Assembly (NCBI RefSeq): GCF_016734905.1
Contig: NZ_JAERPO010000001.1
Location: 1,178,001-1,242,000, forward strand
Direction of reading: 5' to 3'
DNA from: Sphingopyxis jiangsuensis
GTDB lineage: Bacteria; Pseudomonadota; Alphaproteobacteria; Sphingomonadales; Sphingomonadaceae
Length of the DNA: 64,000 nucleotides
Shown: piece after piece, positions 27,767-35,649 of the stretch
Layout of the letters: every line of letters starts with the position of its first letter
How positions within the stretch are numbered: the first letter of the stretch is position 1
Program-made: the position numbers and the translations under genes
Notes under the pieces: generated by a model
The model's database searches: none
What the model was told of the DNA's origin: nothing
The model's input: the letters and a program-made list of their open reading frames with translations, nothing else

Positions 27767-28234
27767 TCAGAGCTGCGCGTGCAGCCGCGCCAGCATCGCC
27801 TGCACCGGCGCCACCGCTGGCGCATCCCATCCCGCTTCGAGCGCCGCGACACGGTCGAACAAGCGCTCGCTTGCCGCGATTATGCGGCGCACGGGTTCGT
27901 CGAAACTTTCGCAAAGGGTCCAGTCGGCGGCCACGGGTTCGCCGATCCGCGCAGCACTGTCGTCGGCGCGGGCGCCGAGATCGCCTGCGAGCATCGCGCG
28001 GCGGTGGAGCAGCCAGGCGATAACGTGCATCAGCCGCGTCGTGGTCTTGAGCGATTCGCAGGCCAGGTTGATGCGGAGCAGGCTGTCGCCCCGCGACGTG
28101 CCAAGGTCACGCTCGGCCGCGAATGTCGCATGCGCTTCGTCGGCGAGCAGCATTGCCTCGACATAGAGATTTTCGACCTGCACGCGGTGCAGCGGCCGTC
28201 CTGCTATCGAGTCCGAGGTAGGTCCACCGGTCAT
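27767..28234 (-). CDS. rcdA: RcdA-like DUF1465 protein (regulator of CtrA degradation)
   Basis: A helical protein of about 155 residues. LYVEAMLLADEAHATFAAER near the N-terminus, SLLRINLACESLKTTTRLMHVIAWLL in the middle and FDEPVRRIIAASERLFDRV near the end match the DUF1465 family. In Caulobacter, RcdA is an adaptor that delivers CtrA and other substrates to ClpXP during the cell cycle. Start choices are 28270, 28240 or 28234; the last is used here because the conserved region begins soon after. It lies on the same strand as the adjacent DUF465 gene. A CtrA-related role here is inferred from the family. Confidence 0.8.
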   Translation of the reverse strand: MTGGPTSDSIAGRPLHRVQVENLYVEAMLLADEAHATFAAERDLGTSRGDSLLRINLACESLKTTTRLMHVIAWLLHRRAMLAGDLGARADDSAARIGEPVAADWTLCESFDEPVRRIIAASERLFDRVAALEAGWDAPAVAPVQAMLARLHAQL

Positions 28235-28330
28235 GCGCATCCGATGCCACGAGGCGACCGCGGGGGGCAATGGCGGTAACCAATTTTGTCGGTTAACGCG
28301 TCGACACGATATTGCTCGCGCCTTTCGCGC

Positions 28331-28528
28331 TCAGGCGATGATGTCGGGGAGCAGCTGGTCCTCGCACCACGCTATTTCGTCGCGCAGCTTGAGCTTGCGC
28401 TTTTTCATCCGAGCGATCTGGAGTTGATCGGGGACCGCCCCTTCCGACAGCGCGAAAATCGCGGCGTCGAGGTCGCGGTGCTCGATCTTGAGCAATTCGA
28501 GGCGCTGGACAATCTCTTCGGGATTCAC
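28331..28528 (-). CDS. Small DUF465 (YdcH) family protein
   Basis: A 65-residue helical hairpin protein of the DUF465 family, which is widespread in proteobacteria and of unknown function. EEIVQRLELLKIEHRDLDAA and QLQIARMKKRKLKLRDEIAW are the two helices. The preferred start is GTG at 28528, with AGGA seven bases upstream; it removes 14 non-conserved residues that a start at 28570 would add. It lies upstream of rcdA and diverges from a second DUF465 gene at 28654. Confidence 0.8.
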   Translation of the reverse strand: MNPEEIVQRLELLKIEHRDLDAAIFALSEGAVPDQLQIARMKKRKLKLRDEIAWCEDQLLPDIIA

Positions 28529-28653
28529 TCGATCTTCCTGCCAGAATCGCGGTCCGTCCGCAACGGGCACCGACTGACCGAATCGTCACGACATCGGGCG
28601 CAATTCATGATTTACTCAGCCGTGCCTACCCGAGTCGAAAAGGAGAATGGCCA

Positions 28654-28812
28654 ATGAGCGAGTCGCACCTTTCCGCCCTGAAGTCCCGCCACGCGGACCT
28701 CGACGCGAAAATTGCGAATGAAGAGCGCCGACCTTGCCCCGATGCGGCCATGCTGGCGCAGCTGAAAAAGCAGAAACTCAAGATAAAGGAAGAGATGCTC
28801 GCCAGCGTTTAG
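28654..28812 (+). CDS. Very small DUF465 (YdcH) family protein
   Basis: A 52-residue protein beginning MSESHLSALKSRHADLDAKI and ending with a Lys-rich helix KKQKLKIKEEML, the usual two-helix DUF465 pattern. A strong AAAAGGAG lies eight bases before the ATG, which supports real translation despite the size. It diverges from the other DUF465 gene; the pair probably arose by duplication. Function is unknown. Confidence 0.8.
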   Translation: MSESHLSALKSRHADLDAKIANEERRPCPDAAMLAQLKKQKLKIKEEMLASV

Positions 28813-28876
28813 CGCGAGCAACGCTGCCGTCGGCTGACGGGCTTTGTTCCGAAGCCCTTCAGCGCCGACGGTGGCT

Positions 28877-29260
28877 TCATCTGCGACGGTGAAAGGGTCC
28901 CCGGTTCAGCACCGAAATATGCGCCGGCACTTCCGGTGTCCGCGCAATCTGGCGGCGCACCGCCTGCGGGTTGACCTGATATTCAAAGGCGATGCCGAAC
29001 TTGCCGTCGCCGACCCAAACAATGTGCCCCGGCACCGCGCCGATGTTGCGCAGATCGACCTCGACCGTCGTGCCTTGTGCAATGCGTAATGGCGCTTCGG
29101 CGAGCATCCCGCCGGCGGAGAGGTTTCGCACGCGCACCGTTGCAGTCTTGGTTTGCCCGGGCAGAATCAGTTCGGCCTGCATGAACAGGCTGTCACGATC
29201 GGCGCCGCGCGACAGCGCCGCCACTTCTTCGTCCAAAGTTTGCGGCACCCGCGATTCCAT
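28877..29260 (-). CDS. PilZ domain protein
   Basis: A 127-residue single-domain PilZ protein, a probable cyclic-di-GMP receptor. The ligand motifs are R18xxxR22 (RGADR) and NLSAGG near residue 46, equivalent to the [D/N]xSxxG signature, so binding is plausible. PilZ proteins act by binding partner proteins; the partner is not evident here. It is convergent with the small DUF465 gene and followed upstream, on the same strand, by dksA. Confidence 0.88.
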   Translation of the reverse strand: MESRVPQTLDEEVAALSRGADRDSLFMQAELILPGQTKTATVRVRNLSAGGMLAEAPLRIAQGTTVEVDLRNIGAVPGHIVWVGDGKFGIAFEYQVNPQAVRRQIARTPEVPAHISVLNRGPFHRRR

Positions 29261-29351
29261 CTGCGCCCGACCCTCTTTTGTTGTGGGGCGCGAATTTAAG
29301 TCGCGGCTGTTTCCGAAAGGTTAAACCGGGGAGCTTGTGTCCCGTCGCGGG

Positions 29352-29813
29352 TCAATCCTCGCGCGAAATCCGTTCGTTGCGCTCGTGCCGCTCCTGCGCC
29401 TCAAGCGTCATCGTCGCGATCGGACGCGCCTGAAGCCGCGCGAGCGAAATCGGTTCGCCGGTGACGGCGCAATAGCCATATTCGCCTTCGTCGATGCGAC
29501 GGATCGCCGAGTCGATCTTGGCGATCAGCTTGCGCTGGCGATCGCGGGTCCTGAGTTCGATCGCCCAATCGGTTTCGCTCGACGCGCGGTCGGCGAGGTC
29601 GGGTTCGCGCAGCGGCCCGTCCTGCAGATGCGCGAGCGTCGATTCGGCTTCGGAGAGAATCGACTTTTTCCAGGCGATAAGCAGGCCGCGGAAATATTCC
29701 TGCTGCCGCTCGTTCATGAACTCTTCGTCTTCGCTCGGCGTATAATCAGAGTCGAGTTTGGATTTGGCTACTAGAAGCGCATCGGCGCCAACATCGGCAA
29801 TCTTGGTCGGCAT
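29352..29813 (-). CDS. dksA: RNA polymerase-binding protein DksA, single-cysteine type
   Basis: DksA binds the RNA polymerase secondary channel and, with ppGpp, retunes rRNA and amino-acid promoters. The 153-residue protein has the N-terminal helices with YTPSEDEEFMNERQQEYFRG, a coiled coil with DLADRASSETDWAIELRTRDR near residues 75-95 and its acidic tip, and a C-terminal finger GEYGYCAVTGEPISLARLQARPIATMT. Only one Cys remains of the usual four, so zinc is probably not bound. Alphaproteobacterial DksA proteins with reduced cysteines are known. Confidence 0.9.
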   Translation of the reverse strand: MPTKIADVGADALLVAKSKLDSDYTPSEDEEFMNERQQEYFRGLLIAWKKSILSEAESTLAHLQDGPLREPDLADRASSETDWAIELRTRDRQRKLIAKIDSAIRRIDEGEYGYCAVTGEPISLARLQARPIATMTLEAQERHERNERISRED

Positions 29814-30240
29814 GGTGGGCTTCCAAGTCCTTTCCTGTCGCCTTGCCGCCGAGCTTGGCGAACCAAGGTTGCGCCGCGCCTATAACCACCCGCCCGATGC
29901 GATACAAGCGCCGAAAAAATGAAGTAGGGAGAAAGGGGTGAAGCAAAGCTGAACCAGCCGAAGACTCCGACGTCGCTACGCAGGCCGGACATTCCGGCGC
30001 GCTTAATATTTTCGCGATTTTGTTAACACGACCCTTGTTAACAGTGCGTTTTTCGTACTGTTTTGGGACAGTTGAGGTTGCCGGGGTTGATTCTGCGTCC
30101 GAATTCCCGCTGTCGAACACCTAAATGCGGTTAACGCGATTGCCGTATCAACAAAGCGTTGGCCAATTGGCGCTAGCGACAAACTATCGGGGTCTGCCGG
30201 CAGTGCCAGCGACCCGCCAACGGGAAAGAAAGTCACGCCT
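29814..30240. other. 427-base divergent spacer between dksA and the Ser/Thr-repeat gene
   Basis: No credible reading frame or RNA gene is seen. The stretch is visibly richer in A+T around 30000-30120 and carries two direct copies of TTGTTAACA, so it probably holds promoters for both flanking genes. Confidence 0.6.
30020..30043. promoter_or_regulatory. Tandem TTGTTAACA sites
   Basis: Two identical 9-base copies (30020-30028 and 30035-30043) are spaced 15 bases start to start. Each contains the palindrome TGTTAACA. The arrangement suggests a binding site for a dimeric regulator; the regulator is unknown. Confidence 0.45.
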
Positions 30241-31452
30241 ATGTCAGTCCGTATGGCCCTCGCCAAGCTTTGCGCCTGCACCTGCGGCGGTGCCATTATC
30301 GGCGGCGGTGCGATGCAGATTTCGGATGTGCCGTCGGCGCAGGCCCAGGCGCAATCCTGCTGCACGACGAAAAAGGTCGTCCGCAAGCGCCACGCCGCGC
30401 GTAAGCCGGTCAAGCGTGTGCGCCGCGTCGTCACGACCAAGCGCGTGATTCGCACCGAGACGCCGCAGACGCGCGTCGTGACGCAGACGGTTCCGCTACC
30501 CCCGATTCCCTATGCGCCCTTCCCGCCGCGCGGCAGCTGGGAAGGCGGCGGCAGCAGCGGCAGCGGCCTGACCGTCATCGGCGGCGGGTTCGGCGGCGGG
30601 TTCGGCGGCGGTTTCTTCGGCGGATTCTTCGGCGGCAGCTCGGGTGGCAGCAGCGGCAGCATTGTCGTGACGTCGACGACGACCGGCGGCCTCAGCACGA
30701 CGAGCAGCAGCACCTCGGGCGGCGTTTCGACATCGACGGGCGGCGTCAGCACGACCTCGTCCACGGGCGGCGTATCGACGTCGACGGGGGGCGTCAGCAC
30801 AACCTCGTCGACCGGCGGGGTCAGCACGACCACCTCCACCGGCGGCGTGTCGACCTCGACGGGCGGCGTCAGCACGTCGAGCGGGGTTTCCACCTCGACC
30901 GGAAGCGTGTCGACTTCGACCGGCGGCGTGAGCACGTCGACTGGTAGCGTCAGCACCTCGACCGGCGGCGTGAGCACCTCTTCGTCCAGCAGCAGTTCGT
31001 CGTCGAGTTCTTCGTCTTCGTCCTCCTCGTCGTCGAGTTCCTCCTCGTCGGGCGGCAGTTCGTCGAAGGGCGGGTCGTCGCACGGCAGTTCGAGCTGGGG
31101 CGGATCGTCGCGCGGTGGTTCGACAAGCTCGGGTGGGTCGAGCAGTTCCTCCTCATCAAGCTCCTCTTCCTCGTCGGGCAGTTCATCGACGAGCAGCGGT
31201 GCAACGTCATCGGGCGCGACGAGCAGCACCAGCAGCTTCGGCTCGAGCAGCAGCACCAGTTCTTCGTCATCGAGCAGTTCCTCATCGTCGAGTTCGTCGT
31301 CCTCTTCGAGCTCCGGCGGCAGCAGCGGCAATCCGCCGCCGACCCCTGTTCCGGCACCGCCGATGATGCTATTATTCGGCGCAGCAGCAGCCGCGCTCGT
31401 TGCTCGCCGCCACGTCGCGAATCGCGAAGGGCGGAAGTCGGACGCAGCCTGA
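30241..31452 (+). CDS. Ser/Thr/Gly-repeat exported protein with PEP-CTERM-like C-terminus
   Basis: A protein of about 403 residues. The N-terminus is signal-like, with cysteines at 11, 13 and 15. A very basic stretch (residues 44-72) and GFGGGFGGGF follow. About 12 copies of a 7-residue unit (GGVSTST and variants) span roughly residues 150-245. Serine-rich tracts broken by Gly and Lys run from about 245 to 360. The C-terminus has PVPAPPMMLLFGAAAAALVARR, which resembles a PEP-CTERM sorting signal: a Pro motif, one hydrophobic helix and arginines. Such proteins are usually processed by an exosortase and heavily glycosylated. Serine codons are mixed, arguing against a recent slippage artefact. 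Function is unknown; surface adhesion or matrix is plausible. Confidence 0.8.
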   Translation: MSVRMALAKLCACTCGGAIIGGGAMQISDVPSAQAQAQSCCTTKKVVRKRHAARKPVKRVRRVVTTKRVIRTETPQTRVVTQTVPLPPIPYAPFPPRGSWEGGGSSGSGLTVIGGGFGGGFGGGFFGGFFGGSSGGSSGSIVVTSTTTGGLSTTSSSTSGGVSTSTGGVSTTSSTGGVSTSTGGVSTTSSTGGVSTTTSTGGVSTSTGGVSTSSGVSTSTGSVSTSTGGVSTSTGSVSTSTGGVSTSSSSSSSSSSSSSSSSSSSSSSSSGGSSSKGGSSHGSSSWGGSSRGGSTSSGGSSSSSSSSSSSSSGSSSTSSGATSSGATSSTSSFGSSSSTSSSSSSSSSSSSSSSSSSSGGSSGNPPPTPVPAPPMMLLFGAAAAALVARRHVANREGRKSDAA

Positions 31453-31497
31453 CGAAATCCACTGGGGGTGTGGGGGGGAAACCCAGACCACCGGACT

Positions 31498-31526
31498 GGG
31501 GCCATCGCTTGCGGTGGCCCCTTTTT
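31498..31526 (+). terminator. Rho-independent terminator of the Ser/Thr-repeat gene
   Basis: GGGGCCA (31498-31504) and TGGCCCC (31515-31521) form a 7-bp stem followed by TTTTT. It lies about 45 bases after the stop codon. Confidence 0.88.
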
Positions 31527-31594
31527 CTTCGGCCAGGATTGCCGCGGTGCGTGGCTCGCGATAGGCAGCAACGCGCACCGTCGGGAGGAATTTC

Positions 31595-31813
31595 ATGCCC
31601 AGATCGCTTGGCGTCGCTTCGCCTACCCTGCTCCTCCTGCTCGCCGCCTGCGCGACGACCGAGAGCGGCTGGACCGGCACGGGCGCCGAACCGTTCGATC
31701 AGGCCTATGCCGACTGTCAAGGCCGGACCTCCGCGCTTGGCGGGCGTGAGGAACGGCGGTTCGCGATCGACACCTGCATGGCGAACAAGGGCTGGACGCG
31801 GCCCAAGCGCTGA
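31595..31813 (+). CDS. Small lipoprotein of unknown function
   Basis: A 72-residue product with a short signal sequence and lipobox LAAC near residue 19, so it is probably membrane-anchored. The mature part has a second pair of cysteines (DCQG and DTCMANKGW) that may form a disulfide; the ending CMANKGWT is common among small sphingomonad lipoproteins. GGGAGGA precedes the ATG by five bases. It lies between the terminator of the repeat protein and serS. Confidence 0.75.
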   Translation: MPRSLGVASPTLLLLLAACATTESGWTGTGAEPFDQAYADCQGRTSALGGREERRFAIDTCMANKGWTRPKR

Positions 31814-31861
31814 ACGACACACGGGGTTGCGCGGCGCGCGCGGCAACGCCATAGCGCGGCC

Positions 31862-33142
31862 ATGCACGATATCCGCCTGATCCGGGACAATCCCGCCGCA
31901 TTTGACGCTGGCCTCGCGCGCCGCGGCGTCGCGCCGCATTCGGCCGAAATCCTCACGCTCGACGCCGAGCTGCGCGCGCTCCAGACCGACATGCAGGCTG
32001 CTCTCGCGCGCCGCAATGAAGCGTCGAAGGCGATCGGGCAGGCGATGGCCAAGGGCGAAAAGGAGACGGCCGAGGCGCTCAAGGCCGAAGTTGCCGCGCT
32101 CAAGGAATCGCTGCCCGCGCAGGAACAGGCCGAACGCGAACGGATGGCCGCGCTTCAGGAACTGATGGCGGCACTCCCCAATCTTCCCGCCGACGACGTG
32201 CCGGAGGGGGCGGATGAGGATGGCAATGTCGAGATCGCACGCTGGGGCACACCACGCAGTTTCGACTTCACGCCGCAGGAACATGCCGACTTCGCTCCGG
32301 CACTCGGGCTCGATTTCGAGACGGCGGCAAAGATGTCGGGCGCGCGCTTCGCCTTCCTCAAAGGACCGATGGCGCGGCTCGAACGCGCGCTCGGCCAGTT
32401 CATGCTCGACATGCAGACGGGCGAACCGGGCTATAGCGAATGCGCGACCCCGCTGATGGTCCGCGACGAAGCGGCGTTCGGCACCACGCAGTTGCCGAAG
32501 TTTCGCGAAGACCTGTTCCAGACGACCGACGGCCGCTGGCTCATATCGACCTCCGAGATGAGCCTCACCAATGCGGTGCGCGAGGAAATATTGAGCGAGG
32601 CCGACCTGCCGATCCGCATGACCGCGCTGACGCCCTGCTTCCGCTCCGAAGCGGGATCGGCGGGACGCGACACGCGCGGCTATATTCGCCAGCACCAGTT
32701 CTGGAAGGTCGAACTCGTCTCGATCACCCGTCCCGAGGATTCGGACGCCGAACTCGAACGCAAGACGCGCGCCGCGGAAAGCATCCTAGAGGCGCTTGAG
32801 CTTCCCTATCGCAAGATGCTGCTGTGCGCGGGCGACATGGGCTTTGCCGCGCGCAAGACCTATGACCTAGAGGTCTGGCTCCCCGGCCAGGGCGCATACC
32901 GCGAAATTTCGAGCTGTTCGAACTGCGGCGATTTCCAGGCGCGCCGCATGAACACGCGCTTTCGCCGCGAGGGCGTGAAGGGCAATGAGTTCGTCCACAC
33001 GCTCAACGGCTCGGGCCTCGCGGTGGGGCGCACGCTCGTCGCGATCCTCGAAAATTACCAGCAGGCCGACGGCAGCGTCGATATTCCCGCAGCGCTCCAC
33101 CCTTATATGGGCGGGATCACGAAACTTACGCCCAACAGTTAA
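31862..33142 (+). CDS. serS: Seryl-tRNA synthetase
   Basis: SerRS charges tRNA-Ser. The 426-residue class II enzyme has the N-terminal coiled-coil arm (residues 30-105, rich in Ala, Glu and Lys) that grips the tRNA long variable arm. Motif 2 contains [22 protein letters not shown] near residue 260, and motif 3 is [18 protein letters not shown] near 380. It is complete. An inverted repeat separates it from surE. Confidence 0.97.
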   Translation: MHDIRLIRDNPAAFDAGLARRGVAPHSAEILTLDAELRALQTDMQAALARRNEASKAIGQAMAKGEKETAEALKAEVAALKESLPAQEQAERERMAALQELMAALPNLPADDVPEGADEDGNVEIARWGTPRSFDFTPQEHADFAPALGLDFETAAKMSGARFAFLKGPMARLERALGQFMLDMQTGEPGYSECATPLMVRDEAAFGTTQLPKFREDLFQTTDGRWLISTSEMSLTNAVREEILSEADLPIRMTALTPCFRSEAGSAGRDTRGYIRQHQFWKVELVSITRPEDSDAELERKTRAAESILEALELPYRKMLLCAGDMGFAARKTYDLEVWLPGQGAYREISSCSNCGDFQARRMNTRFRREGVKGNEFVHTLNGSGLAVGRTLVAILENYQQADGSVDIPAALHPYMGGITKLTPNS

Positions 33143-33147
33143 ATCAT

Positions 33148-33219
33148 CGTCGCCCCGGACTTGATCCGGGGTCCATTCAGCGGCGATGTCGTGGACCCCG
33201 GATCAAGTCCGGGGTGACG
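33148..33219. repeat. Inverted intergenic repeat, type A
   Basis: cgtcgccccggacttgatcc mirrors ggatcaagtccggggtgacg. It lies between serS and surE on the same strand. Confidence 0.88.
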
Positions 33220-33238
33220 AAGAAGTGAAAGAATAAAA

Positions 33239-34027
33239 ATGCGCATCCTCCTCACCAACGACGACGGCTATCACGCCCCCGGCATGGCGGTGCTCGAAAC
33301 CATCGCGCGCCAGCTGTCCGACGACATCTGGGTCTGCGCGCCGTCAGAGGAACAGTCGGGCGCGGGCCATTCGCTCACTTTGTCGCGCCCCGTGCGTATC
33401 CGCCAGCATGCCGAGCGGCGCTGGTCGTGCAGCGGAACGCCGACCGACTCGGTGATGATGGCGATCGGCAAGCTGATGCCCGAACGCCCCGACCTCATCC
33501 TGTCGGGCGTCAATCGCGGCGCAAACCTTGGCGACGACATCACCTATTCGGGCACCGTGTCAGCGGCGATCGAGGGGGCGCTTGCGGGCATCCCGGCGAT
33601 TGCCTTGAGTCAGGTCTATGCACGCGAAGGCATGGGCGACACCGTCCCCTTCGACGCCGCCGAATCCTGGGGCGCCAAGGTGCTCGCGCCGCTGCTCGAA
33701 ATGACGATGGCGCCGCGCACGCTGATCAATATCAACTTCCCCGCGATCCCCGCAGGCGAGGTGCGCGGCGTCCGCGCGACGCGGCAAGGATTTCACGACT
33801 ATGGCCGCGGCTCGATCGTCGAAGGCACCGACCCGCGCGGCTATCCCTATTATTGGTTCGGCCTCCACGGCATCGAACATTCGCTCGCGCACGACAGCGA
33901 TCTGGAAGCCATCGACGACGGTTTCATTTCGGTGACGCCGCTGCAGCTCGACCTGACGCACGACGCGTCGATGGCCGCGCTGCGCAGCGCCTATGAAGCA
34001 TCGACGGGAAACGCAGTGCCGTCATAG
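33239..34027 (+). CDS. surE: 5'/3'-nucleotidase SurE
   Basis: SurE is a metal-dependent phosphatase of nucleoside monophosphates linked to stationary-phase survival. The 262-residue protein begins MRILLTNDDGYHAPG, whose two Asp residues bind the metal. It continues with APSEEQSGAGHSLTL and LSGVNRGANLGDDITYSGTVSAA, the full active-site set. Length is normal. The gene often pairs with pcm, which is not seen here; a K+ channel gene follows 41 bases downstream. Confidence 0.95.
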   Translation: MRILLTNDDGYHAPGMAVLETIARQLSDDIWVCAPSEEQSGAGHSLTLSRPVRIRQHAERRWSCSGTPTDSVMMAIGKLMPERPDLILSGVNRGANLGDDITYSGTVSAAIEGALAGIPAIALSQVYAREGMGDTVPFDAAESWGAKVLAPLLEMTMAPRTLININFPAIPAGEVRGVRATRQGFHDYGRGSIVEGTDPRGYPYYWFGLHGIEHSLAHDSDLEAIDDGFISVTPLQLDLTHDASMAALRSAYEASTGNAVPS

Positions 34028-34068
34028 CCGTTGACCGGCCGCGAAAAATGCCGCCAAGATAGCGGCGC

Positions 34069-35109
34069 ATGGCAAAGAAACGCCCCGAACCGCGGCTGCA
34101 TCGCTTTCAACCGCTACGCCGCGCGAGCAAATGGCCGGTGTGGGCCGACGTCACCGCACGCCTCGGCCTCGCCTTTGCGCTGATCGGCGTCGTCATCCTC
34201 GTCCACTGGCTCGATCGCGGCGGGCTGATCGACCATTATGACGGCCATGTCAGCTTTCTCGACGTCGTCTATTTCACGATGATCTCGGTCACGACGACGG
34301 GGTTCGGCGACATCGCGCCGATCTCCGACCGCTCGCGGTTGATCGAATCGGTCATCGTCACGCCGATCCGCATCGCGGTGCTCTTCATTTTCGTCGGCAC
34401 CGCCTATAGCTTCGTCATCAAACGCACATGGGAAAAATGGCGCATGGCCCGCATCCAGGCAGAACTCACCAACCATATCGTCGTCCTCGGTTTCGGCATC
34501 AGCGGGTCCGAAGCAGTCAAGGAACTGATCGCGCGCGACACCGACCCGGCGTGCATTGTCGTGATCGACGGCAATCCTGCCCGCATCGCGGCGGCGGAAG
34601 ATCTGGGCTGCAATGTGCTGGAGGGCGACGCCTCGAACGACGAAACGCTGCTCGACGTGCGCATCGCGAACGCGCAGACCGTGCTCGTGTCGGCGGGACG
34701 TGACGACAGTTCGATCCTCATCGTGCTTACCGTTCGCCACCTTGCCCCTGACGTGCCGATCAGTGTCGTCATCCGCGCCAAGGACAATGAACTGCTCGCC
34801 CGGCAGGCGGGGGCGAACAATGTGATCAATCCTGTCGCTTTTACCGGGCTATTGCTCGCGGGATCGGCGCAAGGCGTGCACGTCGCCGAATATATGGCCG
34901 ATCTCGCCTCGGTCACCGGCAAGGTGCAACTGAACGAGCGCGCCGTGCACCCCGAGGAAGTCGGCCGGAGCATCGACCAGCTGGCGACGGGCGGGCGCGG
35001 CCTGCGCGTCTATCGCGGCGGCCACCCCTATGGCTTCTGGGAGCCGGAGGCGCAGTCGCTGCAGAGCGGCGACCTCATCGTCGAAGTCATCCGCTGCGAT
35101 CCCGAATAG
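34069..35109 (+). CDS. Two-helix potassium channel with RCK (TrkA-N) domain
   Basis: A 346-residue inner-membrane protein. Residues 28-50 and 95-117 are the two membrane helices, with a pore loop between them containing the selectivity filter TTTGFGD near residue 83. The cytoplasmic part from about 133 is a Rossmann RCK domain (HIVVLGFGISGSEAVKEL, VVIDGNPARIAAAE, LEGDASNDETL) followed by a C-terminal TrkA-C-like region. Such channels gate K+ flux in response to nucleotides or Ca2+. It follows surE and precedes a convergent DUF1761 gene. Confidence 0.9.
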   Translation: MAKKRPEPRLHRFQPLRRASKWPVWADVTARLGLAFALIGVVILVHWLDRGGLIDHYDGHVSFLDVVYFTMISVTTTGFGDIAPISDRSRLIESVIVTPIRIAVLFIFVGTAYSFVIKRTWEKWRMARIQAELTNHIVVLGFGISGSEAVKELIARDTDPACIVVIDGNPARIAAAEDLGCNVLEGDASNDETLLDVRIANAQTVLVSAGRDDSSILIVLTVRHLAPDVPISVVIRAKDNELLARQAGANNVINPVAFTGLLLAGSAQGVHVAEYMADLASVTGKVQLNERAVHPEEVGRSIDQLATGGRGLRVYRGGHPYGFWEPEAQSLQSGDLIVEVIRCDPE

Positions 35110-35160
35110 GGGGCGACGCGACTAGGGCCATGACCCTAAGGCAGACTGCGCCTGCCAGCC

Positions 35161-35562
35161 TTACCCCAAAAAGGCGAACACGAGTCCCATCGCGGCGTAG
35201 AAGACGGTCCAGTATCCGGCGTCGATCGCGAACAATTTGAACGTCGCGCGGCTGAACAGATAGTTGGTACCGATCGCCGGCACGACGAAGCCGATCGCGA
35301 CGCCTATCGCGATCATCATCGTCGATCGCATGCTCATCTCGCCGAAATGCGCGAGCAGATGGCCAAGGAAAATGGCCGAAACAATGCTCAGCAGGAAGGT
35401 GGTGCCGTAAATCAGCGCCATATTGCCTTCCTTCAACTCCTCTTCGGTAAAGCCGCGCTCCTTCATCCATGCCTTGCCGAACAGCGGGCCGTACCACAGC
35501 CCCCCGACGAAAAACCCCGCCGCCGCAGCGACGATGATTGCGATCCAGCTCATATTGGCCAT
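35161..35562 (-). CDS. DUF1761 family membrane protein
   Basis: A 133-residue protein with four membrane segments (near residues 4-24, 50-70, 77-97 and 108-130) and the family block GGLWYGPLFGKAWMKERGFTEEEL near 20-43. Its function is unknown. The ATG at 35562 follows GGGGAG by seven bases; an upstream extension to 35616 is hydrophilic and lacks support. It is divergent from rimO and convergent with the K+ channel gene. Confidence 0.82.
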   Translation of the reverse strand: MANMSWIAIIVAAAAGFFVGGLWYGPLFGKAWMKERGFTEEELKEGNMALIYGTTFLLSIVSAIFLGHLLAHFGEMSMRSTMMIAIGVAIGFVVPAIGTNYLFSRATFKLFAIDAGYWTVFYAAMGLVFAFLG

Positions 35563-35649
35563 GATTTTTCTCCCCTCGTCCCCCGCCACCATGCGCCCGC
35601 GGCGCGCGCGTGACAAGCCGGGGAATTTGGGCTATGGGCGCGCCCGATC

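Noticed and set aside
28276..28297. Possible CtrA-binding site upstream of the RcdA-like gene (contains TTAAC)
   Set aside because: Only one half of the TTAA-N7-TTAA motif is present; the second half is AATT-like.
30510..32695. Minus-strand frames opposite the Ser/Thr-repeat protein and serS
   Set aside because: They consist of acidic (Glu/Asp/Leu/Pro) runs that are the reverse complement of the repeats, without any start signal. The plus-strand reading has a signal-like N-terminus and sorting motif.
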